A stretch of 64,000 bases of DNA from Paenibacillus sp. FSL R7-0345 (GCF_038595055.1 NZ_CP152002.1:5984001-6048000), one strand, 5' to 3'. Positions 21,493-30,939 are shown, counted from the first letter of the stretch. Translations and numbers: made by a program. Notes: generated by a model not told the origin, from the sequence alone.

Positions 21493-23097
21493 TTATAACG
21501 CATTGCAGCGGGGGCCGAACAAGGTTTCTTTATATTCCGAGGGTGTCATTCCATAATATTTTTTGTATACCTGCCCGAAGTATTTCCCGTCCGCGAACCC
21601 GACCCGGCGGGCAACCTCCAGTACGGTCAAACGACGGCTGCCGGCCAGTAATTGCTTGGCCTTTTCCACCCGTTTGAGCGACAGATACTCGTTAAAGTTA
21701 GTCCCCAGCTCTTTTTTAAAAATTCTGCTGAGATGGCTGGCGCTCACATGGAACAAGTCTGCAACCAATTGAAGATTCAGCTCGGGTTCGTCATAATGAT
21801 CATCCACATACCGGGCGATCCGCTCCGCCAGGCTTCTTCCCATCGATTCTTCCTTCCTCCATAAGGCCTCCTCGCAGGCCAGGGCTGTAATCCGGCTTAA
21901 CAGGTCCTTATATTCTTCGAAGGTCCGCAGTCCGGTGATTCCCGCAATGGCTTCCGTGATTTGGTCCTTTATCCTCCATTCCGGTACATGCTTGGACAGG
22001 CCGAGCAGGAAGTCAAGACAGCTGTTCAGGGCGATGCTTTTATTCCTGCCGGCTCTTATGCCGGCCGTGAATTTGTCCAAATACCGTTTCGCTTCCGGCT
22101 CGTTGCCGTCACAGATTGCCTCAAACCATTCATCATCCATACGGCTCAAAGGCGGATTGCCAGAGCTGCACTGAAGTGCATCCTGCAGCTTTGGCATCAG
22201 ATTTCCCCAGAACAATTGGGTCTCGAGCAGCTTAAGCGCATACTGGAAGGAGCTGTACAGCTCGCTGATCTCCTGAAATTGGGTACCGATGCCGACGCTG
22301 ATTTGCTTTTTTAAATACATTTCGATGTTCTCCAGACATTCGGTTGTCGCTTCTACCACTCTTTTGCGGATAATCACCTGCTGCAGGGCGGGGTCAGACT
22401 TGACGACGACAACGCTCTTTCCTTCCATATCCACGATGGAGGTCGCCATTTGGAAACGGTGGTACGTTTCATTCACTATATTGTTGACCGCATACTGGTA
22501 CAGGGAGGCATACTCTTCATATGAAAGATCCGAGGGATTATACATCTCAAACACCACGACCACTCCGCAGCCAAGCCGGATACTGTAATCCTCCAGCTTT
22601 GTGCGCATAGCGGCAATATCCTTATTGCCGTTCACAATCACATTCATGAGGATGCCCGCCTCCACGATGTCCGCGTTCTCCCGCCTGGAGTCACTGGCCG
22701 CCTGCAGCAAAGAAGCTCTACTGCCGTTGATCCTGTCCACCGCCTTAAGAATGCAGGCATTCAGGTCCGGAATCTTGATCGGTTTGAGCAGATAATCGAA
22801 TACTTGATGCCTTACTGCGGTACGGGCATAGTCGAATTCACTGTATCCGCTCAGGAGAATCGTGATCATCCCCGGATAATGACGCTTGATATGCTCGGCC
22901 AGCTCCAGCCCGTTCATCCCCGGCATCTTGATGTCGGTAATGACGATGTCCGGTTTAAAGCGTTCAATGACTTCTATGCCTTCCAGTCCGTTGGCGGCCG
23001 TCCCGCATACCGTGCAGTTCAGCTTGCTCCAGTCTACCTTCTCGCTCAGTCCCCGGCTTACGATGTCTTCATCATCCACAATCACGATCTTATACAA
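21493..23097 (-). CDS. YesN-like response regulator with AraC DNA-binding domain
   Basis: A 534-residue response regulator. The receiver domain (1-120) has the acidic pocket IVDDED and the phospho-acceptor Asp in IVITDIKMPGMNG. A long central region follows, then a C-terminal AraC domain (LQLVADLFHVSASHLSRIFK, then VARRVGFADGKYFGQVYKKY). I start at the TTG at 23097: AAGGTGGG lies 7 bases before it, and the upstream ATG at 23115 contains that ribosome binding site. This gives an 8-base overlap with the kinase gene. It likely controls the upstream ABC importer operon or nearby sugar genes. Confidence 0.9.
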   Translation of the reverse strand: MYKIVIVDDEDIVSRGLSEKVDWSKLNCTVCGTAANGLEGIEVIERFKPDIVITDIKMPGMNGLELAEHIKRHYPGMITILLSGYSEFDYARTAVRHQVFDYLLKPIKIPDLNACILKAVDRINGSRASLLQAASDSRRENADIVEAGILMNVIVNGNKDIAAMRTKLEDYSIRLGCGVVVVFEMYNPSDLSYEEYASLYQYAVNNIVNETYHRFQMATSIVDMEGKSVVVVKSDPALQQVIIRKRVVEATTECLENIEMYLKKQISVGIGTQFQEISELYSSFQYALKLLETQLFWGNLMPKLQDALQCSSGNPPLSRMDDEWFEAICDGNEPEAKRYLDKFTAGIRAGRNKSIALNSCLDFLLGLSKHVPEWRIKDQITEAIAGITGLRTFEEYKDLLSRITALACEEALWRKEESMGRSLAERIARYVDDHYDEPELNLQLVADLFHVSASHLSRIFKKELGTNFNEYLSLKRVEKAKQLLAGSRRLTVLEVARRVGFADGKYFGQVYKKYYGMTPSEYKETLFGPRCNAL

Positions 23098-24880
23098 TAT
23101 GCTTCCCACCTTCATCCGCAGTATTGGGAGACGCAGTTACAGTCTCCATTACAGGCACTATAATATCGACAATGGTGCCGCTGCCCGGCATGCCGTTGAT
23201 CGTCAGACCGTAGCCTTCGCCGAACAGCATTTGAATCCGTTTGTGTACGTTTCTCATTCCGTTGCCTGTCCCTTTGGCGCTGCCGAAGTCCACCTCCCCC
23301 GTGAATTCCAGCAGCCGGTCCCGCTTCTGCTCCTCGATCCCGACACCGTCGTCAATTACCCGGAATCTTACGTTCCTTCCATCCATGATCCCGATTATGC
23401 TCAGGTTGCCCGGACCGACTTTATTCTCCAGCCCGTGCACGAATGAATTTTCCACAATCGGCTGCAAAATAAACCTAGGAATCCATAGCTCCGCAATATC
23501 GTCGTCCATGTGGATTGAAACCGTGATCCGGCTCTCAAAACGGGTCTTCTGAATAGCCAAATAAGCATTGATATATTCCAGCTCCGAGCGGACCGGCACC
23601 ATTTCCCGGTGATCGGCCAGATTGGCCTTCAACAGCTGCGCCAGTGAGATGGTCACATTCTCGATCTTGTCATTCTCACCGTACATGGACAGCCAGCGGA
23701 TCGTATCCAGCGTATTGTACAGAAAATGGGGATTAATCTGGGCCTTAAGTGCCCGGTATTCTGATTCACGCTGGGCCAGCTCCTTCTGGTACACCTCGGA
23801 GATCAAATAATTGATCTTACCCATCATCTGGTTGAAGCTGCGAGCGAGCCGCCCGAACTCATCCCTCCGGTTGATTCTGACCTGCTGATCGAAACGGTCT
23901 GTCTCCACCTGATCCATAACCTTCTTTAGCGCGTGGAGCGGAGCAATTATGCGGCTGGCCGTGAACCAGGTCAAGAGGATGCCCACCAGCACGCCGATTA
24001 CTCCGATCGCGATGATCCAGCGTCCGATCAGTTCCGTGCCTTTGGAGATTTCCTTAAGCGGAACAAGTGAGACTACTCTCCACCCTTCCTGGGCGGATAT
24101 GAAGGTTGTGAACAGCATTTTTCCGTACGGCTCCATATTCAATACAGAAGGCTTCTCGGCGGACTGCAATTTCGCACGGCGGAGCAAATCCTCCACGCGG
24201 ATATCCGGAACCTCGCTGCTGCTGACAACGACACGATCCTGCTCGTCAAATACGTAGCTGTAGCGGTAAGGCTCTGACTGCAGGCGTTGCTTTAAATAAT
24301 CGTCCCTCAGCGAAATGGTTATATAGCCGAGCATCTTGAGCGAATCCCGTTCCCGGATGGCTCTTTCAATATAAATAACCCCTTTGTTAACCCTCCAGGT
24401 GATTCTTCCCACCGTGTCATAACGCTGTTTCTTCAGCTCGGACTGCACGTCGTCCTTATTATTCACGCTCCCGGAAGTGTTATAGTTCAGCTTGACCAGG
24501 AACTGCTGCGTATTGAAGAGATAGACGGTTTCCAGCTTGTCGGTGGAGTAAAGGATTTTGGAAACGACCAGCTGTTCCAGCGCACTTAACTTCTCATAGG
24601 TAAGCTGGTTCGTCTGCAGTAGCATAGACTGAATTTCTGAATCCTCGGTAATACTATCCATCAGCTTACCCATGTAAGAAATGGCATCGTCCATATTCTC
24701 GCTGATAAATTGTACCTTCTGGGTATCATTTGCCTTGGCATCGTTCAGATGAAAATTAATAGAAACGGCGTAAGTGACAATCTCGATGATAGCGATTACA
24801 AGAATCAGCATGACTACCACCATCAGAATCATCTTACGCTTTACGCTGGAAGACAGGTAGGTTAGCAGTGCACGCTTCAA
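23090..24880 (-). CDS. YesM-like sensor histidine kinase
   Basis: A membrane sensor kinase of 596 residues. One transmembrane helix at about 17-37 and another at about 285-310 flank an extracellular sensor domain. A HAMP domain follows (IIAPLHALKKVMDQVETDRF). The kinase has the His_kinase motif INPHFLYNTLDTIRWLSMYG with its His, and the ATP-binding block DDGVGIEE...GTGNGMRNVHKR. The start is a TTG at 24880 with AAGGAG 10 bases upstream. It precedes and overlaps its cognate YesN gene. Kinases of this type often sense a sugar through a binding protein. Confidence 0.9.
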   Translation of the reverse strand: MKRALLTYLSSSVKRKMILMVVVMLILVIAIIEIVTYAVSINFHLNDAKANDTQKVQFISENMDDAISYMGKLMDSITEDSEIQSMLLQTNQLTYEKLSALEQLVVSKILYSTDKLETVYLFNTQQFLVKLNYNTSGSVNNKDDVQSELKKQRYDTVGRITWRVNKGVIYIERAIRERDSLKMLGYITISLRDDYLKQRLQSEPYRYSYVFDEQDRVVVSSSEVPDIRVEDLLRRAKLQSAEKPSVLNMEPYGKMLFTTFISAQEGWRVVSLVPLKEISKGTELIGRWIIAIGVIGVLVGILLTWFTASRIIAPLHALKKVMDQVETDRFDQQVRINRRDEFGRLARSFNQMMGKINYLISEVYQKELAQRESEYRALKAQINPHFLYNTLDTIRWLSMYGENDKIENVTISLAQLLKANLADHREMVPVRSELEYINAYLAIQKTRFESRITVSIHMDDDIAELWIPRFILQPIVENSFVHGLENKVGPGNLSIIGIMDGRNVRFRVIDDGVGIEEQKRDRLLEFTGEVDFGSAKGTGNGMRNVHKRIQMLFGEGYGLTINGMPGSGTIVDIIVPVMETVTASPNTADEGGKHIV

Positions 24881-24914
24881 TATCCAGCAGCTCCTTCAAA
24901 CATAGGTTATGCCT

Positions 24915-24943
24915 ATACTACCAAGAATCCTTTTACATGTTAA
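24915..24943 (-). promoter_or_regulatory. Candidate promoter of the yesMN pair
   Basis: On the minus strand TTAACA, 17 bases, TAGTAT in the 196-base gap between the permease gene and yesM. It would let the two-component genes be expressed apart from the importer operon. Confidence 0.55.
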
Positions 24944-25076
24944 TAAGCAATATTAACCTGCCTGCCGCGTATCCAGCATGAATTGCCATTATTCGACATG
25001 ATGAAAACAGCCGAACGCCCCATGATGCGGACTGTCCGGCCATTACTCTTTTGCACATTCGCTATGCACCTTTCGC

Positions 25077-26024
25077 TCATGAAGCTTCCGCAGCTGCGGA
25101 TTTCGATTTTACCATCCGGGAAATTGCCAGGGCGGCCAGGATAATGATCAGTCCCCGCACGATCGGCTGGACAAAGGATGAGATGTTCAGCAGATTCATA
25201 ATGTTCATCACAACAGCGAAAATGAGCAGTCCGATGAAGCTTCCGCCGATCGTACCGCGGCCTCCTGTAAGGCTGGTTCCCCCGACAATCACGACGGCGA
25301 TGGCCACCAGCTCAAATTGAAAGCCCGAGCGCGGTTCACCCATGCCGATCCGGGAAGTAATCAGCAGCCCGGCCAGAGCGGCAAGAACGCCGCTGATGAT
25401 ATACACGATCACCTTGACGCGCTCAACCTTGATCCCGAACAACCGGGATGTCTCTTCCCCGCCGCCGACAGCCAGCACATGTCTGCCAAACGGTGTACGA
25501 TTCAGAACAAAATATCCGAGGATGAACACCACTACGACATAGACGGCGGGAAGCGGAATGCCCAGCAAGCTTCCGTTCGCTATATTCGAAAACGCAGGTG
25601 TCACCGTACCGATAACTGGCCCGCCGTTGGTGTACCAGAGAGCAACGGCCCGGAAGATCGCCATCGTAGCCAGCGTCGCCATAAAAGGCTCGACCCGGAA
25701 TTTCGTCAGCACGACTCCGTTGAGCGCACCGACAAGAGCGCCGATCAGGATCACCACCGCCAGAATACCCCACACGCCCAAATGCTGCGTATTGGCGCTG
25801 ACGACCGCCGTTAAAGCCACAACGGATCCGACCGAAAGATCGATCCCTCCCGTAAGAATTACAAGTGTCATACCAACGGCAATGAGCGCACTTTCCGCAC
25901 TGTATTGCAGCAAATTCATCAGATTGGCGTACGTCAGGAACTTATCGGACAGGAGTGAACCTACGATCATTAACAGGATGAGGGTTGCCAGCGGGAGATA
26001 GCTTCTCCATTTCGCCATATTCAT
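25077..26024 (-). CDS. Ribose-type ABC transporter permease (RbsC family), second
   Basis: A 315-residue polytopic permease of the BPD_transp_2 family, with 8-10 hydrophobic segments. Family blocks seen are ALIAVGMTLVILTGGIDLSV, GALVGALNGVVLTKFRVEPF and AVVIVGGTSLTGGRGTIGGS. It is the last gene of the importer operon and follows the ATPase with one base between stop and start. With the permease at 27552 it probably forms a heterodimeric channel. The substrate cannot be read from the sequence. Confidence 0.9.
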   Translation of the reverse strand: MNMAKWRSYLPLATLILLMIVGSLLSDKFLTYANLMNLLQYSAESALIAVGMTLVILTGGIDLSVGSVVALTAVVSANTQHLGVWGILAVVILIGALVGALNGVVLTKFRVEPFMATLATMAIFRAVALWYTNGGPVIGTVTPAFSNIANGSLLGIPLPAVYVVVVFILGYFVLNRTPFGRHVLAVGGGEETSRLFGIKVERVKVIVYIISGVLAALAGLLITSRIGMGEPRSGFQFELVAIAVVIVGGTSLTGGRGTIGGSFIGLLIFAVVMNIMNLLNISSFVQPIVRGLIIILAALAISRMVKSKSAAAEAS

Positions 26025-26025
26025 T

Positions 26026-27516
26026 TCATTTCACCTCCTGCAGTGCGTATTCCATGATCTTCTCTTCGGATGCTTCGTTCCGCTGCAGCTCGCCGGTAAT
26101 CGTTCCGCCGGAGAAGACAAGAATCCGGTCACACATTCCCAGAAGCTCGGGAAGCTCGGAGGAGACCATGATGAGAGACAGGCCCTGGCTCAGCAGTTTG
26201 TTGATTTCCTGGTAAATTTCCATCTTGGCCCCGACATCCACACCACGGGTAGGCTCTTCGAGAATAAGAATTTTATACTTGTCCAGGAGCCAGCGTCCGA
26301 TAAGCGCCTTCTGCTGGTTGCCTCCGCTGAGAGAGCGGATCGGCGCCTTAATGTTCTTCGGTCTCACCGACAGCTGCTGCACCAATTCATTGGCCTGCCT
26401 GCTTTCCTTCGGCTCACTGATCAGACCGAATGTTCTGAACTTGCGCAGCGAAGTAATGGACATATTGGTCCGCACACTTAAATTCAGAAATAACCCTTGC
26501 GTCTTACGGTCCTCCGGTACAAATGCAATCCCGTCCGCAATGCACTGCCGCGGATTTTTCGGAACGAACGGCTTGCCGTCCAGCACCATCTTGCCCGAGT
26601 AGCCTTTGACCAGCCCGAACAGCACTTTAGTCAAAATATTACCGCCCGAGCCCGCTAATCCGGCAATGCCGAGAATTTCGCGTCTGTTCAGGCTTAAGCT
26701 CACATTATGCAGCAGCTCCGGCACATTCAAATCAGAAATCTCCAGCACTTTGTCACCGATCTGTTCCGTATTCACAGGATAATATTCATTCAGCTCCCGC
26801 CCGATCATCAGCTGGACGAGCCGCGCTTCATCCGTATCCTTGATATCCATCGTTTTTACATGCTGACCGTCCCTCAGAACGGTAACCCGGTCAGCCATGG
26901 CGAAGATTTCCCGCAGCCGGTGAGAGATATAGATAATCGTTACCTTTCTTTTTCTGAGCTCGGCAATCGTCTTGAACAGCACAGCCAGCTCGTCTTCGTT
27001 CAGGTTCGCGGAAGGTTCATCCATAATCAGCAGCTCCGCGTTGAACGAGACGGCTCTCGCGATCTCGACCATCTTCCGTTCCGAGATGCTCAGCTCTTCC
27101 ATTTTCTTATAAGGGTCAATCTTGATGTCAAGATTGTTCAGCAGCTCCCCCGCTTCCTTATACAGCGTCTTCCACTGCAGCAGGGAACCCTTTTGCGGTT
27201 CTCTCCCAAGATAAATATTCTCCGCCACCGACAGCGCGGGAATCTCCTGAATTTCCTGAAACAACGTGCTGACCCCGCTCTTCTGCGCCATATAAGGCGA
27301 CAGGAACTTGACGGACTGGCCTTTAAAATGAACGTTGCCTTCCGAGGGCAAATGAACGCCGGACAATATTTTGATCAGGGTGGATTTGCCGGCCCCGTTC
27401 TCGCCGACAATCGCATGGAACTCCCCTTCGCTTATGTTCACGTTAATATCTTTCAGCGCATAATGATTACCGAACTGCTTGGAGATTCCGTCTAATTTAA
27501 GGATGACATTATCCAT
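26026..27516 (-). CDS. Ribose-type ABC transporter ATPase (RbsA family)
   Basis: A 496-residue protein with two fused ATP-binding domains. The first has Walker A GENGAGKSTLIK, signature SISERKMVEIARA and Walker B LLIMDEPSANL. The second has the degenerate Walker A typical of the family (GLAGSGGNILTKV), signature SGGNQQKALIGRW and Walker B ILILEEPTRGVDVGAK. The start ATG follows AGAGGGA. It lies between the two permease genes. Confidence 0.93.
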   Translation of the reverse strand: MDNVILKLDGISKQFGNHYALKDINVNISEGEFHAIVGENGAGKSTLIKILSGVHLPSEGNVHFKGQSVKFLSPYMAQKSGVSTLFQEIQEIPALSVAENIYLGREPQKGSLLQWKTLYKEAGELLNNLDIKIDPYKKMEELSISERKMVEIARAVSFNAELLIMDEPSANLNEDELAVLFKTIAELRKRKVTIIYISHRLREIFAMADRVTVLRDGQHVKTMDIKDTDEARLVQLMIGRELNEYYPVNTEQIGDKVLEISDLNVPELLHNVSLSLNRREILGIAGLAGSGGNILTKVLFGLVKGYSGKMVLDGKPFVPKNPRQCIADGIAFVPEDRKTQGLFLNLSVRTNMSITSLRKFRTFGLISEPKESRQANELVQQLSVRPKNIKAPIRSLSGGNQQKALIGRWLLDKYKILILEEPTRGVDVGAKMEIYQEINKLLSQGLSLIMVSSELPELLGMCDRILVFSGGTITGELQRNEASEEKIMEYALQEVK

Positions 27517-27551
27517 ATCGTTCCCTCTTTGTCATATACATGGATTTGTAA

Positions 27552-28514
27552 TTACTTGCGGTTCTTGGAAGCGGAAAAGATGACGGCAGCCAGAATGATG
27601 ATGCCCAGAATGAACTGCTGAATATAAGGATTCATGTTCAGGAATACGAGCAGATTAAACAGCAGCCCGGCGAGCAGAGCACCTAAAAATGCTCCCCAGA
27701 TTGTGCCTTTTCCGCCAGATAAGCTGGCTCCGCCTACCACGACGGCAGCGATGGCGCTCAGCTCCATGCCTGTTGCTCCGCTGTTGCCGGACATTGGCTG
27801 ATAAGCGCCGGTTCTGGAGGCAATCAGCAGGCCCGCTATCGCAGCGAACAATCCGGACAGCGCATAAACGCTCAGCTGCACTTTTTTAACGTTGATGCCC
27901 GAGTTATAAGCCGCCACCCTGTTGGACCCTACACTATATATCTGCCGCCCAAAGATCGTTTTGTTCAGCAGAATGAACCCGATGATGTACAACACCAGCA
28001 TGATAATGACAGGATTGGGAATAGCCCCGATGTACCCCCCGCCAATGGAAAGGAAGCTGTCGCCCGCATCTCCGCTGATGCCTTTGCCTTTCGTCATAAA
28101 CAACGTGGTTCCGTCGATAATTACCTTGGTTCCTAGCGTTACGATAAATGGCTGCAGCTTGCCGAAGGTAATCAGCATGCCGTTAATGAGACCAAGGAAC
28201 AAACCCAGTGCCAGGACAACAACCACGATTACGCCAGTCGGCGCCTGCAGCTGAACGAGCATAATGGCCGTTAGACTTACCGCCTGCATCACGGACCCCA
28301 CCGACAGGTCAATGCCGCCGATCAGTACCGTCAGCAGCATCCCGATTGACACAATCGCCGGATAGGAGATCTGCCGCAGCAGATTTGCGAAGTTATAAGA
28401 AGTGAAAAACTCCGGTGAGAAGATTGGAGAGATTAATGTGACTATTACGATAAACAGCAGCAGCAGCGTCTCTTCCTGTTTCAAGAGCGTACGGGCTTTC
28501 TGAATGGTTTCCAT
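27552..28514 (-). CDS. Ribose-type ABC transporter permease (RbsC family), first
   Basis: A 320-residue permease of the same family as the gene at 25077 but clearly distinct in sequence. Blocks seen are SIGMLLTVLIGGIDLSVGSV, LFLGLINGMLITFGKLQPFI and AAVVVGGASLSGGKGTIWGA. It lies 90 bases after the M24 peptidase gene, and a strong hairpin occupies that gap. AAAGGGG precedes the ATG. Confidence 0.9.
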   Translation of the reverse strand: METIQKARTLLKQEETLLLLFIVIVTLISPIFSPEFFTSYNFANLLRQISYPAIVSIGMLLTVLIGGIDLSVGSVMQAVSLTAIMLVQLQAPTGVIVVVVLALGLFLGLINGMLITFGKLQPFIVTLGTKVIIDGTTLFMTKGKGISGDAGDSFLSIGGGYIGAIPNPVIIMLVLYIIGFILLNKTIFGRQIYSVGSNRVAAYNSGINVKKVQLSVYALSGLFAAIAGLLIASRTGAYQPMSGNSGATGMELSAIAAVVVGGASLSGGKGTIWGAFLGALLAGLLFNLLVFLNMNPYIQQFILGIIILAAVIFSASKNRK

Positions 28515-28542
28515 CTGCCTGATTCCCCTTTATTTAGTGGGA

Positions 28543-28591
28543 CAATGATGGCTTTGCACACTGACGCTTAACTGATGCAAAGCCATCATTG
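28543..28591 (-). other. Intra-operon hairpin, 16-bp perfect arms
   Basis: CAATGATGGCTTTGCA pairs perfectly with TGCAAAGCCATCATTG around 17 bases. No T-run follows on the minus strand (CATTGTCCCACTAAAT). It sits between the binding-protein/M24 half of the operon and the permease/ATPase half, where it could stabilise the upstream mRNA or attenuate transcription. Confidence 0.7.
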
Positions 28592-28604
28592 CTTATCTCA
28601 AATT

Positions 28605-29771
28605 TTAATCCTGGTACCAGTTGCAGACATACGGATGATTGGTCAGCGACTCCGGTCCGTCTTTGCGGATTACAACCGTATCTTCTACACGGGTACCGGC
28701 ATATCCGGGAATGAGCAGAGTAATTTCAAAAGCAATCGTCTGGTTCTCGACCAGAATATCCTGGCTGTCCGGGCCTACTACCGGAATTTCCTCCTCCGGA
28801 TCCATGCCTGTGGAGTGGGCGCAGCCGCGGCCTTCACCGGCCATATGCGGATAGCCCTCGCGCTTCAGCACTTCGTTGGCAGCCACATCGGCCTCCGCGC
28901 CGGTCATGCCCGGTCGCAGAGCGGACATTCCCGCTCTCCATGCTTCCAGGCAGGTATCGAGCAGGCGCTGTTTCTCCGCATCCACCTTGCCGTAAGCTAC
29001 ACCACGCGCCATATCGGACGAATATCCGTTATAACGGCAGCCGATATCGATGAGGATTGTGTCGCCTTTGACAATTTCGCGGTCACGCGGGCGGGCCAGG
29101 AAGAAGTCCCCGGAGTTCGGTCCCGACTGGACCATCATGTCGAACGAGACGGTGTCCGCACCGTTCGCGAACATGTGCGCCATCGCTTGACGCGTTACTT
29201 CTCTCTCGGTCAGACGTTCGGTGGCGAGCAGCTCGTGGATTTTTTCAATCCCCATGTCCGCCAGCCGGCCGGCTACTTTCATATTACGGATTTCCGTTTC
29301 GCTCTTGATCGACTTCAGGTACTCGATAATATTTGTCTTCTGCAGCACTGAGGTTGGATTCAGACTGTCGCGGATCGTCTCATAGAATTCAAGAGCACAA
29401 TATTTGGAGCCGCTGAGGCCGATTTTGGCGGAATTTCTGCCTTTCTGGAAATCCTTCAGCACATTACCTAGCTCCTGGCGGATGCCTCTTACATCTGAGA
29501 ACCATGTCTCGTCAGCCGCATAGGATACCAGACTGCCTTCCGCGAACAGCGTAGGTTCGCCGTCAAGCGGGATAAACACCATTGCCGGATAAGGGAACAC
29601 CCCGTCAAATGCGCGATAGTTGGCTAACCAGCGGACATTGCTCATACGGTACGAGTCTGAATAAACCAGCAGCCCGTCCAGGCCTTCCGCTTCCATTTTC
29701 ACTCTTGCCTTCTGCAAACGTTCCTTGTACTCGGTTACCGGAATTTCCTGCAATGTGTCTTCAAAACCCAT
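28605..29771 (-). CDS. M24 family (creatinase/Xaa-Pro peptidase-like) enzyme
   Basis: A 388-residue pita-bread enzyme. The N-terminal creatinase-type domain spans about 1-140, and the C-terminal metal-binding domain about 150-380. All five metal ligands of the peptidase type appear: the two Asp in ILIDIGCRYNGYSSDMARG, His in CAHSTGMDPEEE, Glu in IAFEITLLIPG and Glu in TRVEDTVVI. It is therefore likely a metalloenzyme such as an Xaa-Pro or related amide hydrolase, rather than metal-free creatinase. It is encoded between the binding protein and the permeases of the importer, so it may act on the imported compound. Confidence 0.88.
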   Translation of the reverse strand: MGFEDTLQEIPVTEYKERLQKARVKMEAEGLDGLLVYSDSYRMSNVRWLANYRAFDGVFPYPAMVFIPLDGEPTLFAEGSLVSYAADETWFSDVRGIRQELGNVLKDFQKGRNSAKIGLSGSKYCALEFYETIRDSLNPTSVLQKTNIIEYLKSIKSETEIRNMKVAGRLADMGIEKIHELLATERLTEREVTRQAMAHMFANGADTVSFDMMVQSGPNSGDFFLARPRDREIVKGDTILIDIGCRYNGYSSDMARGVAYGKVDAEKQRLLDTCLEAWRAGMSALRPGMTGAEADVAANEVLKREGYPHMAGEGRGCAHSTGMDPEEEIPVVGPDSQDILVENQTIAFEITLLIPGYAGTRVEDTVVIRKDGPESLTNHPYVCNWYQD

Positions 29772-29824
29772 GATGAATTCCTCCTGAATTTATAATTGGA
29801 TTGGTGCTCTCGGATATGTTTCTT

Positions 29825-30835
29825 TTAGAACGTTGAATTCGGATCGTAGAAGTTATCAACATTCGACTTGTCGATTACAGGAGAGTCCAGAATCACTCTC
29901 TTCTGGATCTCTTTGCCGTTCGCCGCATCGATTGCGAGCTTCACAGCCGTTTCGAAGCTCCATTCATTTTTCACGGACATCATCAGCTCATCTGTATTCT
30001 TGATCTTCTCCAGCGCTTCCTTCTGGGAGTCCATACTGACCACCTTGATCTCGCTCATCCGGTTTGCTTTCTTGATGGCTTCAATTGCGCCGAGCGCCAT
30101 CTCGTCATTCTGGGCGAACACGAAGTCAATCTTGCTGTTGGCCTGCAAAATATTCGTCATCACCTGCATCGCCGGCAGCCGCAGCCATTCTCCGGATTGC
30201 TCCGCCACGATCTTGATATCCGGATACTTTTGAATCTCCGGCATGAATCCCTGCGTACGAAGCTGGGAGTTGGTCGACTCGACGACACCGTTGAGGATAA
30301 CCAGATTGCCCTTTTGGCCCATCTTGTCGGCAATGTACTTCGCTGCCTGCTGGCCCATCGTCACCTCATCCGAAGCAACGAATGTCGTATAAGGAATGCT
30401 GTCATCGTCCGGTACGCCGGAGGCCGCGATAATCAGCGGGATGCCCGCTCTTTCCGCTTCCTTGTATGCGGGGTAGATCGCGTTGCCCGACAGGCTGCTC
30501 ACGATAAGGGCATCGACATTGCGGGCGATCAGGCTCTCGATGTTGGCGATTTCCTTGTTCGCGTCCCCTTGTCCATCTGTCACAATGATCTCAACCCCGA
30601 GATCGGCGGCTGCTTTCTTGGCCGTATCTACGTTGGCAATCCGGAACGGGTGATTCATGACCGTCTGCGAGAAACCGATTACAATTTTTCCGTCTCCCGA
30701 TTTCCCGGATGAATTGGAGCCTTCGGATGTACTGGCCGCTTCTGTCGTGCCTGCATTACCAGCCCCTCCGCCGCATCCAGTAACTGCTATCAGGAGCACT
30801 AACAACAATGCCAGTACCGAAGTTTTTTTCTTCAT
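29825..30835 (-). CDS. Ribose-type ABC transporter substrate-binding lipoprotein
   Basis: A 336-residue periplasmic-binding-protein type I lipoprotein. A lipobox is visible (LLIAVTGCGGG, Cys near residue 20), followed by a Gly/Ser/Thr/Glu-rich linker. The family blocks IVIGFSQTVMNHPFRIANVD, IESLIARNVDALIVSSLSGN and FVFAQNDEMALGAIEAIKKA follow. I start at the ATG at 30835, preceded by AGGGGGA; the ORF could extend to 30997 but the extra residues are not a signal peptide. First gene of the importer operon. Confidence 0.92.
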   Translation of the reverse strand: MKKKTSVLALLLVLLIAVTGCGGGAGNAGTTEAASTSEGSNSSGKSGDGKIVIGFSQTVMNHPFRIANVDTAKKAAADLGVEIIVTDGQGDANKEIANIESLIARNVDALIVSSLSGNAIYPAYKEAERAGIPLIIAASGVPDDDSIPYTTFVASDEVTMGQQAAKYIADKMGQKGNLVILNGVVESTNSQLRTQGFMPEIQKYPDIKIVAEQSGEWLRLPAMQVMTNILQANSKIDFVFAQNDEMALGAIEAIKKANRMSEIKVVSMDSQKEALEKIKNTDELMMSVKNEWSFETAVKLAIDAANGKEIQKRVILDSPVIDKSNVDNFYDPNSTF

Positions 30836-30923
30836 CACTATTCCCCCTGTCATTAATGTTGACCTAACCGCCGTCCTCCTTCCAATGTTTATAGCTTGTT
30901 GCCTTGGATTGATTATATAATTA

Positions 30924-30939
30924 ATAACCGCCCGGTTAT
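30924..30939. promoter_or_regulatory. Inverted repeat upstream of the importer operon
   Basis: ATAACCG-CC-CGGTTAT is a perfect 7-bp inverted repeat about 90 bases before the binding-protein start. A TATAAT lies just downstream on the minus strand (near 30914-30919). It is a candidate operator for a regulator; direct sequence evidence only. Confidence 0.45.

Noticed and set aside
28575-29351. A 258-codon plus-strand ORF over the M24 gene
   Set aside because: Antisense shadow; the minus-strand frame has all five metal ligands.
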